Below are positions 26,316 to 36,312 of a DNA stretch of 64,000 nt, piece after piece. Location: NCBI RefSeq assembly GCF_031326225.1, contig NZ_CP133720.1:4402001-4466000 (forward strand). The letters run 5' to 3'. This DNA comes from Undibacterium cyanobacteriorum. GTDB lineage: Bacteria; Pseudomonadota; Gammaproteobacteria; Burkholderiales; Burkholderiaceae_D. The notes under the pieces were generated by a model. That model did no database searches. It was not told the DNA's origin and was given only the letters and a program-made list of their open reading frames with translations. Positions within the stretch are counted from its first letter, which is position 1. Each line of letters opens with the position of its first letter. Position numbers and translations under genes: made by a program.

Positions 26316-27941
26316 CTACTTCGGCGCTTGGTCTTTGCTCTCGCTTTTCGCGGCATCCATCGAGGCCAAAGATGTCCATACCATCCATCCCAAAACACCG
26401 ACCGCCGCCAACATCAAGAGCCACAACCACCAATTCTTAAAGCTCTGTGCTGCGACGGATGACGCTGACGTCGATGCAGCTACGCTTGCTATCGTGCTTG
26501 AAGCAGCAGTTGAGGCAGAAGTAGAAGCGGTAGCAGAAAATACCAAACGAGCACCTTGGCTGATTTGCGCTGCCTGACTGATCGACACTGCGTTGGTAGG
26601 CGGCATCAAGGCTGCGAGCGCCATCGCGGCGCCACGTTTCTCATCCCCACCCCATTCGATACGAAAGGGTTCAGCACCACGCGCTAAGAAAACCAATTGC
26701 CTTTCGATACTTCCGACTTCAAGCTGCGGAGGCGCTGTTCCCAAACTAGCCATATCAGCGGCGCCATTTCCAGCCACACGTAGACGTATTTTTTTGTAGG
26801 AAGCGCCGTTGCTCGAAATCGCATCGCTTTCGATCGTCTCGCCCTTGATTTGCAGGCGAAATAACTTCGCTTCATTCAGGAAATCTTCTTGTTCATAACT
26901 GCTGGCTGGGCTACGCTTTTGATGCCGCAAAACATAGAGAGGATTGAGGCTGTGCCGTAAATGATGACGCTCTGGCATATGCTGTTCGTAGACACCAAAT
27001 AAGCTAACCTGTGCGATCACATTATTCGATTGAGGCCGTACGCGCACGCTATCGATGGGCAGGTTGGGCGGCAAGTCATATTCACACATCTTTGCCTCAC
27101 AGCGGCTGGCACTGATAGGTGCAGTCCACAGTAATTTCCCTAAACTCCATTCTTGATATTGCGCATCGATTTTGGCATTCAGTAACTGCGGTACATTCTT
27201 TGCTTGATCCCAGCTCAAGCGCAAATACGGCTCACGCAGGCCTGGCAAAGCAAACTCCGTTTGTTCGAGGCGATCGTTCTGATGCTGTAACTGCACCAAC
27301 TGGGCGTGAATTCCCCATGGACGCCAATGCTGCAAGTCGTCACTAGCCTCCACCGTAAAACCGGCAACACCAGAGTAAACCGGATCGACCTGTAAGCGCA
27401 ATTGTACCAACTGCGCTTGTTGTCCTTGCGCTTTGGCGGCCCGTATCAATGCACTCGCATCGATAATCCATTTGTTCGAGTTATTGGAGGTCTTGGCATC
27501 CAAGGTGTTGGCTTGGGTGCTCCAACGTAAGCTACCGTCACTCGCTGCTTCTAAGGCAAATTGCCCCGTATTTTTTGCCTCAGACTCTGCCGTCCCTCGC
27601 GCCACTGGAAAAATCGGCACCGATTGGCTGAGTAGTTTCAAAGGCTGTTCCAACTGATGACTCTTGCCCAACCACGCATAACTCAAATATTCGCCTGCGG
27701 CATTGCGGACACGCACATCGCTCAGATGACTATCTTTCGCTGTCGCGTAGATCTCTAACGGCAAGGCCACGCTGTGGTAACTCGATTGAGCCTGTGCTGG
27801 TGCTGACTGAGGCAATTGAATCTGCGCTTGTCGAACTGGCGTGGAAGTCGCAGCGAAAGTCGTCGAACTCAATAGAAGACTAAGTCCAAGGCTCACTTGT
27901 AAGACTGGACTTGGTCCAGCATGGTGAAGGCTAGGCATCAT
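26316..27941 (-). CDS. DUF3999 membrane-anchored envelope protein
   Basis: A 541-residue protein. A signal segment LQVSLGLSLLLSSTTFAA occupies 14-31, followed by a long beta-rich periplasmic region with a discoidin-like part (VEASDDLQHWRPWG, LRLSWD). A Ser/Ala/Thr-rich linker near 470-500 precedes one C-terminal membrane helix (WWLWLLMLAAVGVLGWMVW). This fits DUF3999, of unknown function, nearly always encoded next to DUF2339. The ATG overlaps the stop of the DUF2339 gene by four bases (27938-27941), so translation is coupled and the products probably act together in the inner membrane and periplasm. Confidence 0.88.
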   Translation of the reverse strand: MMPSLHHAGPSPVLQVSLGLSLLLSSTTFAATSTPVRQAQIQLPQSAPAQAQSSYHSVALPLEIYATAKDSHLSDVRVRNAAGEYLSYAWLGKSHQLEQPLKLLSQSVPIFPVARGTAESEAKNTGQFALEAASDGSLRWSTQANTLDAKTSNNSNKWIIDASALIRAAKAQGQQAQLVQLRLQVDPVYSGVAGFTVEASDDLQHWRPWGIHAQLVQLQHQNDRLEQTEFALPGLREPYLRLSWDQAKNVPQLLNAKIDAQYQEWSLGKLLWTAPISASRCEAKMCEYDLPPNLPIDSVRVRPQSNNVIAQVSLFGVYEQHMPERHHLRHSLNPLYVLRHQKRSPASSYEQEDFLNEAKLFRLQIKGETIESDAISSNGASYKKIRLRVAGNGAADMASLGTAPPQLEVGSIERQLVFLARGAEPFRIEWGGDEKRGAAMALAALMPPTNAVSISQAAQISQGARLVFSATASTSASTAASSTIASVAASTSASSVAAQSFKNWWLWLLMLAAVGVLGWMVWTSLASMDAAKSESKDQAPK

Positions 27942-30900
27942 ATTCCCTCCTCACGTGCGGAAGCATTCGTTTCCTTTGCCTCCGCAGATTCTGTACTGTC
28001 TTCCCGCTTCACCGGTACCGGGGCGAAATAACCGACCACCAAGAAAGCGATGCCCACACCGATAAAGGAAATGATGCGATACAAGCCACCACGATCTGCC
28101 AATTCGATCAAGAATAACTTCGCCACCACGATCGCCAGCAAACTGACGCCCGCGATCCAAATCACACGTTGGGCCCGACGATTTCCTAGGATCATGAGGC
28201 TGACACCGGTAATCGCCCAAGTAATCGACACCGCCGCTTGCGCCAAACGTGAATCAAACATGGCTTGCGCATTCCATGCGATATCGGCGTAATGATGTAC
28301 AGCGCGCAGGACACCGCAACTCAAGATCACGAAAGCGGTCGCTGCTAAAATAGACCAAACGACTCGCGATGGCAAAGCAATACTCGCATCCGATGGCAGC
28401 GCACGTCGCCACAAAAATAGCGCGAACGTACCCAATACGAGAGCCAGCTCCAATGGGTTCAATAAAGGGATGTAAGGCAAGGGACTCGCACTACCTGCAG
28501 ATTCAAAGTTCATACCCCACATCAACCACAGCATCAAGCCCGCTACCGGTACCGCCGCATATTGTTGATAAAAATTCAGATGTGCCTTGACTGGCCAAGT
28601 CTTCCAAGTCGCGGCGCGGCTCATCGCGAACAAAGCCAGTGCAGGAATCAGAACTGTTACCAACAAGGCCCAAGCTTCCCCTAAATTCGGTATGCTCAAA
28701 ATACGACCTCGCAGCTCCGTGGTGAGCAATAACAAAACTAACCAAGCGCCGATGACATGCTGCACACTGAGCAATTTATGCGGCAACTCATAGTAATTTT
28801 CTTGCTTGCGTAGACTGAAATAGAAAGCAGGTAAAGCCATGCTCCATGCCCACCAGCCGCCATTTTGTAGCGGCATAAACGGCGCCACTGAATAGAATGC
28901 GGCGGCAGCACTGCCCAACCACAGGAGAGGCAATTGCACCGCAGTGATCTTCGCTGCCTGCGGCCAGACACGCCAACGCGCGAGGACGATCAACATGCAC
29001 ATGCTCATGGCGACTAGCGCGATATCGGCGGCTGGCACAAGGGCTGCCAAAGCCTGACGTTTCAAGCTCAAATTCAATTCGAAGCTCCATGCCAATAACC
29101 ACCACAGCAAACCCCAGGCGAGTGGAATCCATTGCATCAAAGTATGCTCACACCAAGGATTCAACCACGCCTGCCGACGTTCCGCGCGTCCTTCGGGCCT
29201 CGACAAAGCTTGAATCGCTAAGCGCATGCGCTGCGCTTCATGGCGCATACGATCGGCGCTCGCCAAAGCTGCAAGAGCGAGGCTGAGTTGCGTCGCAAAA
29301 TTCCAATTCCAGAAAAGTTGGCTCGCTTCGCCTTGATGGCTTTGTAAGTAAATGACGGCTGACAGTCCCTGCAATGACAAAGCAAATACTGCCAATGGTG
29401 TTTGCGCCATATACAAAGCGCCGCACAATACAAGGAAGGCTGTCAGCGGCCACACCGCGGCGGCTTGATGTAAGTCCAACACAAATAGCATCGCCAAATG
29501 CAGCAAGGCGAAACCGCTGATCGAGGCGAGCGCATCGAAGCCGGTCCATGCGGGTGCACGTCCTTCCTGTTCGGCGGCACGTTTCACCAACATCATGCGG
29601 CGCCCTGCATTCCACAAAATACTCAGCGCAATGATCACGCCTGGTACGAGGCCACGCCAACCATCTTCCAGGAAGCCCTGTGCAGCGGGACTCGTATCGA
29701 TATGGAAACCCAGTAAATAACTGATCACGGCGCCAACTTGAATGCTAGCGGCAATCGCGCGCCATTCTGGAATGTGGCGGCGCCGTCCGACTTCGCCGAT
29801 CAAGACTGCAAACACCGCACTAGCGGCAGCAGCGAAGGCGGGAATCAGGAGCATCCATGGTAATAGTGTGTAGGCGAACAAACCCAACCACGGCAACACA
29901 GGCGCTATGTTCGCTTCCCACGTCGCCATCGAACTTGCCTCGCGACGACGGTGCAGGAACCACATGATCATGGCACTGCTACCAAGTAGGACGGGGCCTA
30001 ATAGCGAACCGTGCAACAAGGGTGTCTGTGGTGTCGTGTCAAGCACCATCGCATTCAGTAATTTGTAGCTAGCCCCCACCATCACGAGATAAGCGAAAGC
30101 ACGTGCGTAGGGACGATTCTGACGGCATCCTAACCAGAACATGCCCGCACCTTCAACAGCCCAGGCGGCGCTGGTCCAAGTGCCCTCTAAGCCCAAAGGT
30201 ATCGCAAGAGTCGCAAAAATCGCCGCAACGATGACATAGGCTTCTGCCAGCAAAGCCATGCCCTGCTTTTGTTTCGAGAAAATCACGCGCCCCAACAGGA
30301 GGTAAAAAGCAGCAATCGCCAAAGCGGAGAAAGCTGCACCATATTCGGTATGTTTCACCAACAAATACTGCAAACCAAATGCCGTCAATGGATTGCCAAA
30401 GACCAAGGCACTGTCAACGCGTCCCACCAGTTGTAATCCGGTCAGAGGGGTGGCGGTACCGGCACTGTTTGCCGCTTGCAGGGCCGCGTCATGTTTGGCT
30501 TCGAGCAAAGTTCGGCGCGCGAACAAGACACCAATCACCGCGAACAAGACAAAGAAGAAGATCAAGAACGGTTGCACTAAGCCGTAATCGGCCGGGGTGT
30601 AGAATTTATTGGCCCACCCCACTGCCAAACTAAACGTGCCGACAAAGGCGATCAAATTCAGAATACGCCAAGCGTTGAACCACGCCACCAAGAAAATGCC
30701 AATATCTAGAACGGCTAAATACGTCATCAAGCCCATCGGACGATTAGCCCCGGTTGATGTCAGTACGGGCGACACAAATCCTTCCAGAGCTGCCACAATC
30801 GCTAACACTGGTGCTTTCTGTAGAACGGCGAGCGCTGCACTTAAAATCGAAATCACTAACAAAAAACTCAGGCCCACTTCGGGCGTAATCAAATGATGTA

Positions 30901-31912
30901 CTTTGAGGGCCGACAGACCGGCTAAGTAAAAGACACCGATCGCCATCCCTTGCAGACTCAACCCATAATCGCGCCGCGACTCACGTAAGCGCCAGCCCAG
31001 AGCTAACAGGCCGACACCACTCAACAGCACACCCGCATAACGCGACTCGATCGGTACAGTCACGCGTTCCGCGGCATAACGGAGCAAGAAGGCAAAACCC
31101 AAGAACAAAATCAAAATACCGACTTTAACGAGCACGTTACCGCCATAGATGAAATCGGCGACTGGCTCCGGTAGGCGTTCACGCCAAGTTTTTTGCACTG
31201 GCGTCGGTGTCGGCGCCGGTAACTTACGTGGATGCACTGGTGCTGGAATGCTGGGGTCCGCTTCAGGAACGATAGTCTTCAATTCGGGCTCACTGCTGAC
31301 AGCGACCGTTGCCAGTGCTTGATCTGAAGGAATACTGAGCGCGGCGCTTTTCTCATTCTCCAACTGGGGCACTTCCAACAACATCAAAGGTTCAGTCAGT
31401 GCTCGGCTGTCTGTTTCCGATGCGGTTTCCGATGCGTCTGAGGCGAGATCGATCTGCGTGCTCGCATTGGATTCTGCTGCGAGATCCAAAGGCATCAATG
31501 GATCTTGTGGAGCAAGCGGAGCGACTGGAGTAGCGGCAAAATTGACCTCACTTGGCTGCTGCGCCGCTGTCGTATCTTCAGCGGACTTCTGCGCAAGCTC
31601 GGTCTTAGAGCTACTTATAGCCGTCGTCACTGTTGGCTTGGCTTCGGCAGGCTGAGTACGCAACTTGCGCAGCTCTGCCTCTAGCCGCGCCAACTTGCCT
31701 TCCAGTCGCGCAACGTTCTCACGCAGCTCTCGCATGGCCGCTGCAGCCTGCTCATGCAAAAGCATATTCGCATCTTTGAGCTTACCGAGCTGACCGTCGA
31801 GGTGCACTTTCGCAAGCGCACCAAACACCAATCCAAAGAAAGCGTAGGCTAACGCTGAACCATTACTCGCAAGACCCAACGCAAGGCCAATTAAGGCTCC
31901 TATCCACCACAT
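27938..31912 (-). CDS. Very large polytopic membrane protein, DUF2339 family
   Basis: A 1324-residue inner-membrane protein. The N-terminus has two short hydrophobic segments with glycine pattern (WWIGALIGLALGLASNGSALAYAFFG), then a coiled coil (about 35-85, LRENVARLEGKLARLEAELRKL), then an acidic, Ser/Thr/Pro-rich linker to about 240. From about 260 onward come 25 or more predicted membrane helices, starting YGGNVLVKVGILILFLGFAFLLRY. This is the DUF2339 layout. Function is unknown; the size and number of helices suggest a transporter or lipid-handling channel, which is speculation. It is the first gene of a coupled pair with DUF3999. Confidence 0.9.
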   Translation of the reverse strand: MWWIGALIGLALGLASNGSALAYAFFGLVFGALAKVHLDGQLGKLKDANMLLHEQAAAAMRELRENVARLEGKLARLEAELRKLRTQPAEAKPTVTTAISSSKTELAQKSAEDTTAAQQPSEVNFAATPVAPLAPQDPLMPLDLAAESNASTQIDLASDASETASETDSRALTEPLMLLEVPQLENEKSAALSIPSDQALATVAVSSEPELKTIVPEADPSIPAPVHPRKLPAPTPTPVQKTWRERLPEPVADFIYGGNVLVKVGILILFLGFAFLLRYAAERVTVPIESRYAGVLLSGVGLLALGWRLRESRRDYGLSLQGMAIGVFYLAGLSALKVHHLITPEVGLSFLLVISILSAALAVLQKAPVLAIVAALEGFVSPVLTSTGANRPMGLMTYLAVLDIGIFLVAWFNAWRILNLIAFVGTFSLAVGWANKFYTPADYGLVQPFLIFFFVLFAVIGVLFARRTLLEAKHDAALQAANSAGTATPLTGLQLVGRVDSALVFGNPLTAFGLQYLLVKHTEYGAAFSALAIAAFYLLLGRVIFSKQKQGMALLAEAYVIVAAIFATLAIPLGLEGTWTSAAWAVEGAGMFWLGCRQNRPYARAFAYLVMVGASYKLLNAMVLDTTPQTPLLHGSLLGPVLLGSSAMIMWFLHRRREASSMATWEANIAPVLPWLGLFAYTLLPWMLLIPAFAAAASAVFAVLIGEVGRRRHIPEWRAIAASIQVGAVISYLLGFHIDTSPAAQGFLEDGWRGLVPGVIIALSILWNAGRRMMLVKRAAEQEGRAPAWTGFDALASISGFALLHLAMLFVLDLHQAAAVWPLTAFLVLCGALYMAQTPLAVFALSLQGLSAVIYLQSHQGEASQLFWNWNFATQLSLALAALASADRMRHEAQRMRLAIQALSRPEGRAERRQAWLNPWCEHTLMQWIPLAWGLLWWLLAWSFELNLSLKRQALAALVPAADIALVAMSMCMLIVLARWRVWPQAAKITAVQLPLLWLGSAAAAFYSVAPFMPLQNGGWWAWSMALPAFYFSLRKQENYYELPHKLLSVQHVIGAWLVLLLLTTELRGRILSIPNLGEAWALLVTVLIPALALFAMSRAATWKTWPVKAHLNFYQQYAAVPVAGLMLWLMWGMNFESAGSASPLPYIPLLNPLELALVLGTFALFLWRRALPSDASIALPSRVVWSILAATAFVILSCGVLRAVHHYADIAWNAQAMFDSRLAQAAVSITWAITGVSLMILGNRRAQRVIWIAGVSLLAIVVAKLFLIELADRGGLYRIISFIGVGIAFLVVGYFAPVPVKREDSTESAEAKETNASAREEGI

Positions 31913-32266
31913 AGTATTCCCCGTGTTTCTGTTGACGACGTGAATTTGACCTGCACCAGCATCACATCATTGTTTGAACTCCGCCACCGCCATACTCAAC
32001 GCTGGTATGGAGAACGTTTGTGCGGAGTAGGCGCACAGCCCATCCGCCAAAATCGACCGATGAACTGTAAGGAGATCAAGAAGAATTGACAAGAAAAAAC
32101 CGACGAGTAGCGATTTTTGTAGCAAATTAGTAGAAGCCTATGCGACCTTATTTTCTATACGAGTGTAGTTCGGTTAGACTCTTGCCATAGCTTGGCACCG
32201 CCTCGGGCGACCATTCTGCCTCTCAAATTCGGTTCGTCCCACCCACTATCTCAAAGCCAGCATGCC
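31913..32266. other. Divergent intergenic region, DUF2339 and GNAT genes
   Basis: No gene, terminator or clear repeat seen in 354 bases. The part 32080-32170 is AT-rich and may hold promoters. The codons upstream of the GNAT start at 32267 are open but lack a ribosome site. Confidence 0.5.
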
Positions 32267-32815
32267 ATGAACGCCATCCTGCCGTTTCCCGAGTTACGCA
32301 GCGCACGCTTTGTTTTGCGGCAGATCTTACAGAGTGATTTGAACGCACTGTACGTTGGTTTATCAGATCCGCGCGTCAATCTTTATTATGGCATCGCCTA
32401 TCACAGTGAAGCCGCCACGCAAGAACAACTGGATTGGTATCGCAGCTTAGAAAATGATGGTAACGGCGTCTGGTGGGCCATCTGCGCGGCACAGCGCCCG
32501 CAACAATTGATTGGTGCCTGCGGTATCTACGAGATCGACCATTACAACCGCAATGCCGATATCGGTTATTGGTTGAGTCCGCAGGTGTGGGGTCAAGGGG
32601 TCATGCAAGAATGTCTGAAGCTCATTTTTGAATATGCGTTTCGGCAACTGCAACTGCATAGGCTGGAAGCCGAAGTTGAAATCGATAATATCGCGAGTCG
32701 CAAGTTGCTCGAGAAACTCGGCTTTATGCATGAAGGCCGACGCCGTCAGGTCTCCTGGCGCGGTGAAAAATTTGTCGATCTCGACTACTTCGGTTTATTG
32801 CGGTCTACACCTTAG
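32267..32815 (+). CDS. GNAT family N-acetyltransferase
   Basis: A 182-residue RimJ/RimL-type acetyltransferase. It begins LRSARFVLRQILQSDLNALY, has the central strand DIGYWLSPQVWGQGVMQECLKLIFEYAF with the acetyl-CoA loop VWGQGVM, and ends EAEVEIDNIASRKLLEKLGFMHEGRRRQ, which is typical. The acceptor is unknown. The frame extends 25 codons upstream to 32192, but the ATG at 32267 starts where the family usually begins. It converges with the VOC gene, seven bases away. Confidence 0.88.
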   Translation: MNAILPFPELRSARFVLRQILQSDLNALYVGLSDPRVNLYYGIAYHSEAATQEQLDWYRSLENDGNGVWWAICAAQRPQQLIGACGIYEIDHYNRNADIGYWLSPQVWGQGVMQECLKLIFEYAFRQLQLHRLEAEVEIDNIASRKLLEKLGFMHEGRRRQVSWRGEKFVDLDYFGLLRSTP

Positions 32816-32822
32816 TGCGATT

Positions 32823-33659
32823 TCAATCCAGCGCTGCACGCACTTGAAATACATTGCCTTCTGGGTCTAGTACATCACAATAGCGGTAGGTCTTCGCTTG
32901 ATGAATCGGGCTCCATATAACGCCGCCCAAGCCCTCCACCATATCACGCGTTTTCACCAGATCATGTACTCGGCAATAGAACTTAATCGCGGTCTCCTCG
33001 CGTGCCTGGGGCGGGATACTAATTTCGATCTCTTGCGCGTAGTTGCTTGGAATGTGATGTAGGGTCAATTCCATGTCAGAACTCTGCAAGACCATCAAGC
33101 CATGCTCCAAATCGGATTGTTCAGCATCGCGTTCTAAGTGCAAAACTTGTTGGTAAAAGTCTGCCAGAGTGGCGAGTTCTTTTGCATACAGTAGCACCCC
33201 CAGTGTGGGTGAAGCTGAAGTACTGACGGCACTTGCGGTGTTCGTTGGCCCTGAATACTCTTCACTTTCCGAAAGTCTTCCCACCCTTACAAAACAGGCG
33301 TAAGCGGCACTTGCCGCAAAGCGTAATTCCTCCCACACGGGATTTTTCTGGATCTCACTCAAGGGTGGCATAGTCTCTGGCAAGCACTTGCGCAAGGCAT
33401 CCCACCGCAGCTGGTATTGTGCAATCGCTTGTCGCTCGGCCTCACTAAAGACTGGCGCAGTAAATTGCTGCTCCCAATCGGGTCCCACCCAATCGGCCCA
33501 CTGTTCAACAATTTCAAGACTCACTTGGACTTGTGGTGCTTGTTCCTGATATTCGCGTTGTGCACGAAAAGACGAAGCTACTTCGAGATAATCAATGAGC
33601 TGATTACGGACTCGCTGCAAGAGAATCCGCTCACTCGGACGTGGCATGGAAGATGTCAT
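32823..33659 (-). CDS. VOC/glyoxalase-fold protein with extra N-terminal domain
   Basis: A 278-residue protein in two parts. Residues about 1-140 are helical and of no family I recognise (QYQLRWDALRKCLPETMPPLSEI). A Ser/Thr-rich linker follows (TASAVSTSASPT). Residues about 153-278 form a vicinal-oxygen-chelate domain: GVLLYAKELATLADFYQQVLHLE, ELTLHHIP, IKFYCRVHDLVKTRDMVEGLGG, and CDVLDPEGNVFQVRA. The VOC part resembles glyoxalase- or bleomycin-resistance-type proteins and probably binds a small ligand. The fusion may let the N-terminal part read out ligand binding, which is inference. A PilZ gene lies upstream on the same strand. Confidence 0.8.
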   Translation of the reverse strand: MTSSMPRPSERILLQRVRNQLIDYLEVASSFRAQREYQEQAPQVQVSLEIVEQWADWVGPDWEQQFTAPVFSEAERQAIAQYQLRWDALRKCLPETMPPLSEIQKNPVWEELRFAASAAYACFVRVGRLSESEEYSGPTNTASAVSTSASPTLGVLLYAKELATLADFYQQVLHLERDAEQSDLEHGLMVLQSSDMELTLHHIPSNYAQEIEISIPPQAREETAIKFYCRVHDLVKTRDMVEGLGGVIWSPIHQAKTYRYCDVLDPEGNVFQVRAALD

Positions 33660-33725
33660 AGGCTATCAGGAAATATGATGCTGCTAGATACTAGCTACTA
33701 GATTCTAACTACTAGCCACGAGCGC

Positions 33726-34061
33726 TCATTTGCCACCAGCAGCCCAGCTATTCACCAAATCTGCATGTTGCGGCGGCACATCGGAGATTTTCATACCTAC
33801 ACGGTATTCGACTCCGCTCAAAATACAATATAAAGCGGTCCCTTTGCAAACGACTTGGGTGCGTCGGGAGGCATCACGCCGATCGGGAATTTCGATCATC
33901 ATTTGAAAGCTCACACGCTCTGGCACTATTTGTGGGCACAGAAACTGCACACCATTGGCAGAAAAATTCACAACTTTGATCGCGATAATCTTCCCGGGTG
34001 CGATTTGAATCGCACCCCGCCAAGTTACATTGATTCGCGGAGCAGATCGAGCGTCATTCAT
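33726..34061 (-). CDS. PilZ domain protein, probable c-di-GMP receptor
   Basis: A 111-residue single-domain protein. PilZ hallmarks are present: an arginine pair spaced as in the RxxxR switch (RSAPR near residues 5-9) and the NxSxxG motif NFSANGVQF near 28-36, followed by beta-strand-rich sequence MMIEIP, KGTALYCILSG, YRVGMKI. Such proteins bind cyclic di-GMP and alter motility, adhesion or polysaccharide export through partners. The MBOAT operon two genes away might make a glycan under such control, but no direct link is seen. Confidence 0.85.
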   Translation of the reverse strand: MNDARSAPRINVTWRGAIQIAPGKIIAIKVVNFSANGVQFLCPQIVPERVSFQMMIEIPDRRDASRRTQVVCKGTALYCILSGVEYRVGMKISDVPPQHADLVNSWAAGGK

Positions 34062-34294
34062 AATTTTTTTTATTCAAAAATGGATACAAGCCATCGCTTT
34101 GCACTCACATTCTCTATTTATTGCATTATGCCAAAAAAAAGGACTTCTTGTGTCCATGCCATCTCAAAATTCGAAGGCTTTGACAATCTTCTACACTTCC
34201 GGCCATCAACAGTAAAGATGCCATTCGATGATAATATCTTAAGCTACGGTGCTTTTATCTCTCCATCGCCTTACCAATCTACAGCCTCAAGATC

Positions 34295-34963
34295 ATGTCC
34301 GATACAGAATATCTCAATCACATCGAAATCCGCGTACTTGGCTCACTTGCTGAAAAAGAAGCAACCACACCAGATAACTACCCGCTCTCTTTGAATAGTC
34401 TGGTCAGCGCTTGCAACCAATTGACCAGTCGCGAACCGGTATTAAGTCTCAGTGAGGGTGAGATCACCGAGGCGATCGACAGCTTAGTCCAGAAAAAACT
34501 CGTCGGCGTGATTCATCAAGCCGGTGCGCGTGTGGCCAAATACGAACATCGTATGCGGGTCAAATGGATGCTGGAACAGAATCGCCTCGCGGTGTTGACG
34601 ATTTTGATGCTACGCGGTTGGCAAACAGCAGGAGAAATTCGTAGTCGCGTTGGTCGCCTACATGAATTCGCCTCGGTGACCGAAGTCGAAAACTGCCTCG
34701 ACTATCTGATTGATAAATATCCGCCGATGGTGGCGCGTTTACCAATTGCGCCTGGCACCAAGGAGCCACGCTACGCACATCTACTCGCAGGAGACGAGGA
34801 CAGTTTAGACCTCGGCGCCCTCGCCAGTAGCAGCAGCGGCGCTGCCGGCAAAGAACGCGGCAACGAACGTCTTAGTCAACTGGAACAAGAGGTGCAAGAA
34901 CTGCGTCAACAAGTGCAAGAATTGAGTGCCCAACTTGCAGAATTTCGGAAACAGTTTGAGTGA
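34295..34963 (+). CDS. yceH: YceH family protein (DUF480)
   Basis: A 222-residue protein of the YceH family. The start LNHIEIRVLGSLAEKEATTPDNYPLSLNSLVSACNQLTSREPVLSLSE and the later HRMRVKWMLEQNRLAVLTILMLRGWQTAGEIRSRVGRLHEFASVTEVE are strong family wording; both halves are winged-helix folds. A C-terminal coiled coil (about 190-222, LSQLEQEVQELRQQVQELSAQL) follows a Gly/Ser linker. Function is not established in the family. The gene is isolated, flanked by PilZ upstream and the SGNH gene converging downstream. Confidence 0.93.
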   Translation: MSDTEYLNHIEIRVLGSLAEKEATTPDNYPLSLNSLVSACNQLTSREPVLSLSEGEITEAIDSLVQKKLVGVIHQAGARVAKYEHRMRVKWMLEQNRLAVLTILMLRGWQTAGEIRSRVGRLHEFASVTEVENCLDYLIDKYPPMVARLPIAPGTKEPRYAHLLAGDEDSLDLGALASSSSGAAGKERGNERLSQLEQEVQELRQQVQELSAQLAEFRKQFE

Positions 34964-34994
34964 TGAGTAGATGATGGATGGTGGGTGAATGAAA

Positions 34995-35016
34995 GACCTC
35001 TCTTTCACGCGAGGTC
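34995..35016. terminator. Weak hairpin between yceH and the SGNH gene
   Basis: GACCTC (34995-35000) pairs with GAGGTC (35011-35016). There is no T-run, so termination here is doubtful. Confidence 0.25.
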
Positions 35017-35031
35017 CTCAAACAATACACG

Positions 35032-36312
35032 CTATCGTTTCGGGCGGCTCTTGAGATACTTAGACATCAAGGCCTCATAGAATGCATTACCACCCTGCGC
35101 GTAGCCTTCCTCGGTGAAATGCACATAATCAGGTCGGCCCAAGGGCGGATTGGATGCGACAAAACGCTGCATAGCGCAACGTCCACCCATCGCGGCTTCC
35201 CAATTCCAATACAAAGTATGTTCGCTGATGGCGATATCTTGTTGAATGTTTTGGACCGTACGCAAACCCGCTGGCAATCGATAACGACATCCGACATTCT
35301 CACCGGGCCCAGTCTTCTTGGCTGAATTTGGAGCGCCGATTATCAAGATAGCGGCTTCAGGAGCTGCAGCGCGTAACTGGCGTATGGTGTGCTGCAACTC
35401 TTGCTTGTACAAATCAAAATCAGGATTCGGGTCAAACGCTTCATTTGTTCCGTAAGCTAAGACGATCAAGCTTGGTCGACGCCATTGCAATTGTTCACGC
35501 ACCGCCTCCGTCTGCCACCGCGCGATCACTCTTTGCGTCGCACCGACGATGCCGAGTGAATCGACTGTGACACCGGGCGTTAAAGTGTCGATGATGATGG
35601 CGCCTAATTCAGGCGGATTACTTTCAGCACGCAGCGTAAAACTATTCAAATCGAGTGCACTGCCCATGACGTAAGTCGCTTGCCATTGATTGGTCAGTGG
35701 CGCACTCAATTCGCGCACTTCGCCATCCGGAAAACTCAGTTTCCAACCTGCCGAACTTTCATCATTAAGGCGTCGCGTCCAAATCGTCACGCGCTGCAAT
35801 CCAAACAAGGCTTGCTTGGGCACGATTTCAATCGACGATCCCGGCTCTGCTTGATTAGCGAATCCACCAAGCGGGAAATTTTCAGGATTCGTACGACTGA
35901 TGCGCGTTTTCCAAGTACCGCTCATGCGCATCAAGACTTGCGCTGAACGTTGATTCTTAATGTAGCCCGGCGATAGCCAACCGATGCCGGCATTGCCAAA
36001 GCGTTTCTGCAATTGTTCACGATAAGCCTGGGTAAAATAATCACCACCGGTGTGTGAATCCCCGAGCTGCATGATGTGTACAACTTCGCTGCTTTCTTTA
36101 CGTTCTAAGGCCGCCAATTGTCGCCATAAGCGCGCTGCATTCGGGTCGCCATAATCATGCAAAGCGGCATTGCCCGCCTGAACATTGCTGATGACGCATG
36201 AACTCAAGAGCGCCATCACCATCAGCTTTGCCGCCAAGCAATGAGGTCTACGAGATCCGCTCAACGACGACGTTGAGGATGCTATTACTGTGGTTGGTGT
36301 GCGAAGCGGCAT
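35032..36312 (-). CDS. Secreted SGNH/GDSL hydrolase, glycan acetylation operon
   Basis: A 426-residue protein with an N-terminal signal segment (AAKLMVMALLSSCVISNVQA, about 27-46). SGNH blocks are visible: block I QLGDSHTGG with Ser86, block III AYGTNEAF, and block V YVHFTEEG containing the His. Between blocks I and III lies an added beta-sandwich-like domain (about 130-235). Similar proteins accompany MBOAT acyltransferases and transfer or remove acetyl groups on exported polysaccharides. The ATG shares one base with the TAA of the upstream gene (TAATG), so translation is coupled. It is the third gene of the MBOAT operon. Confidence 0.87.
   Translation of the reverse strand: MPLRTPTTVIASSTSSLSGSRRPHCLAAKLMVMALLSSCVISNVQAGNAALHDYGDPNAARLWRQLAALERKESSEVVHIMQLGDSHTGGDYFTQAYREQLQKRFGNAGIGWLSPGYIKNQRSAQVLMRMSGTWKTRISRTNPENFPLGGFANQAEPGSSIEIVPKQALFGLQRVTIWTRRLNDESSAGWKLSFPDGEVRELSAPLTNQWQATYVMGSALDLNSFTLRAESNPPELGAIIIDTLTPGVTVDSLGIVGATQRVIARWQTEAVREQLQWRRPSLIVLAYGTNEAFDPNPDFDLYKQELQHTIRQLRAAAPEAAILIIGAPNSAKKTGPGENVGCRYRLPAGLRTVQNIQQDIAISEHTLYWNWEAAMGGRCAMQRFVASNPPLGRPDYVHFTEEGYAQGGNAFYEALMSKYLKSRPKR

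Noticed and set aside
33683..33717. Short TACTAG-like repeats between the VOC and PilZ genes
   Set aside because: Too short and irregular to call as a repeat element.
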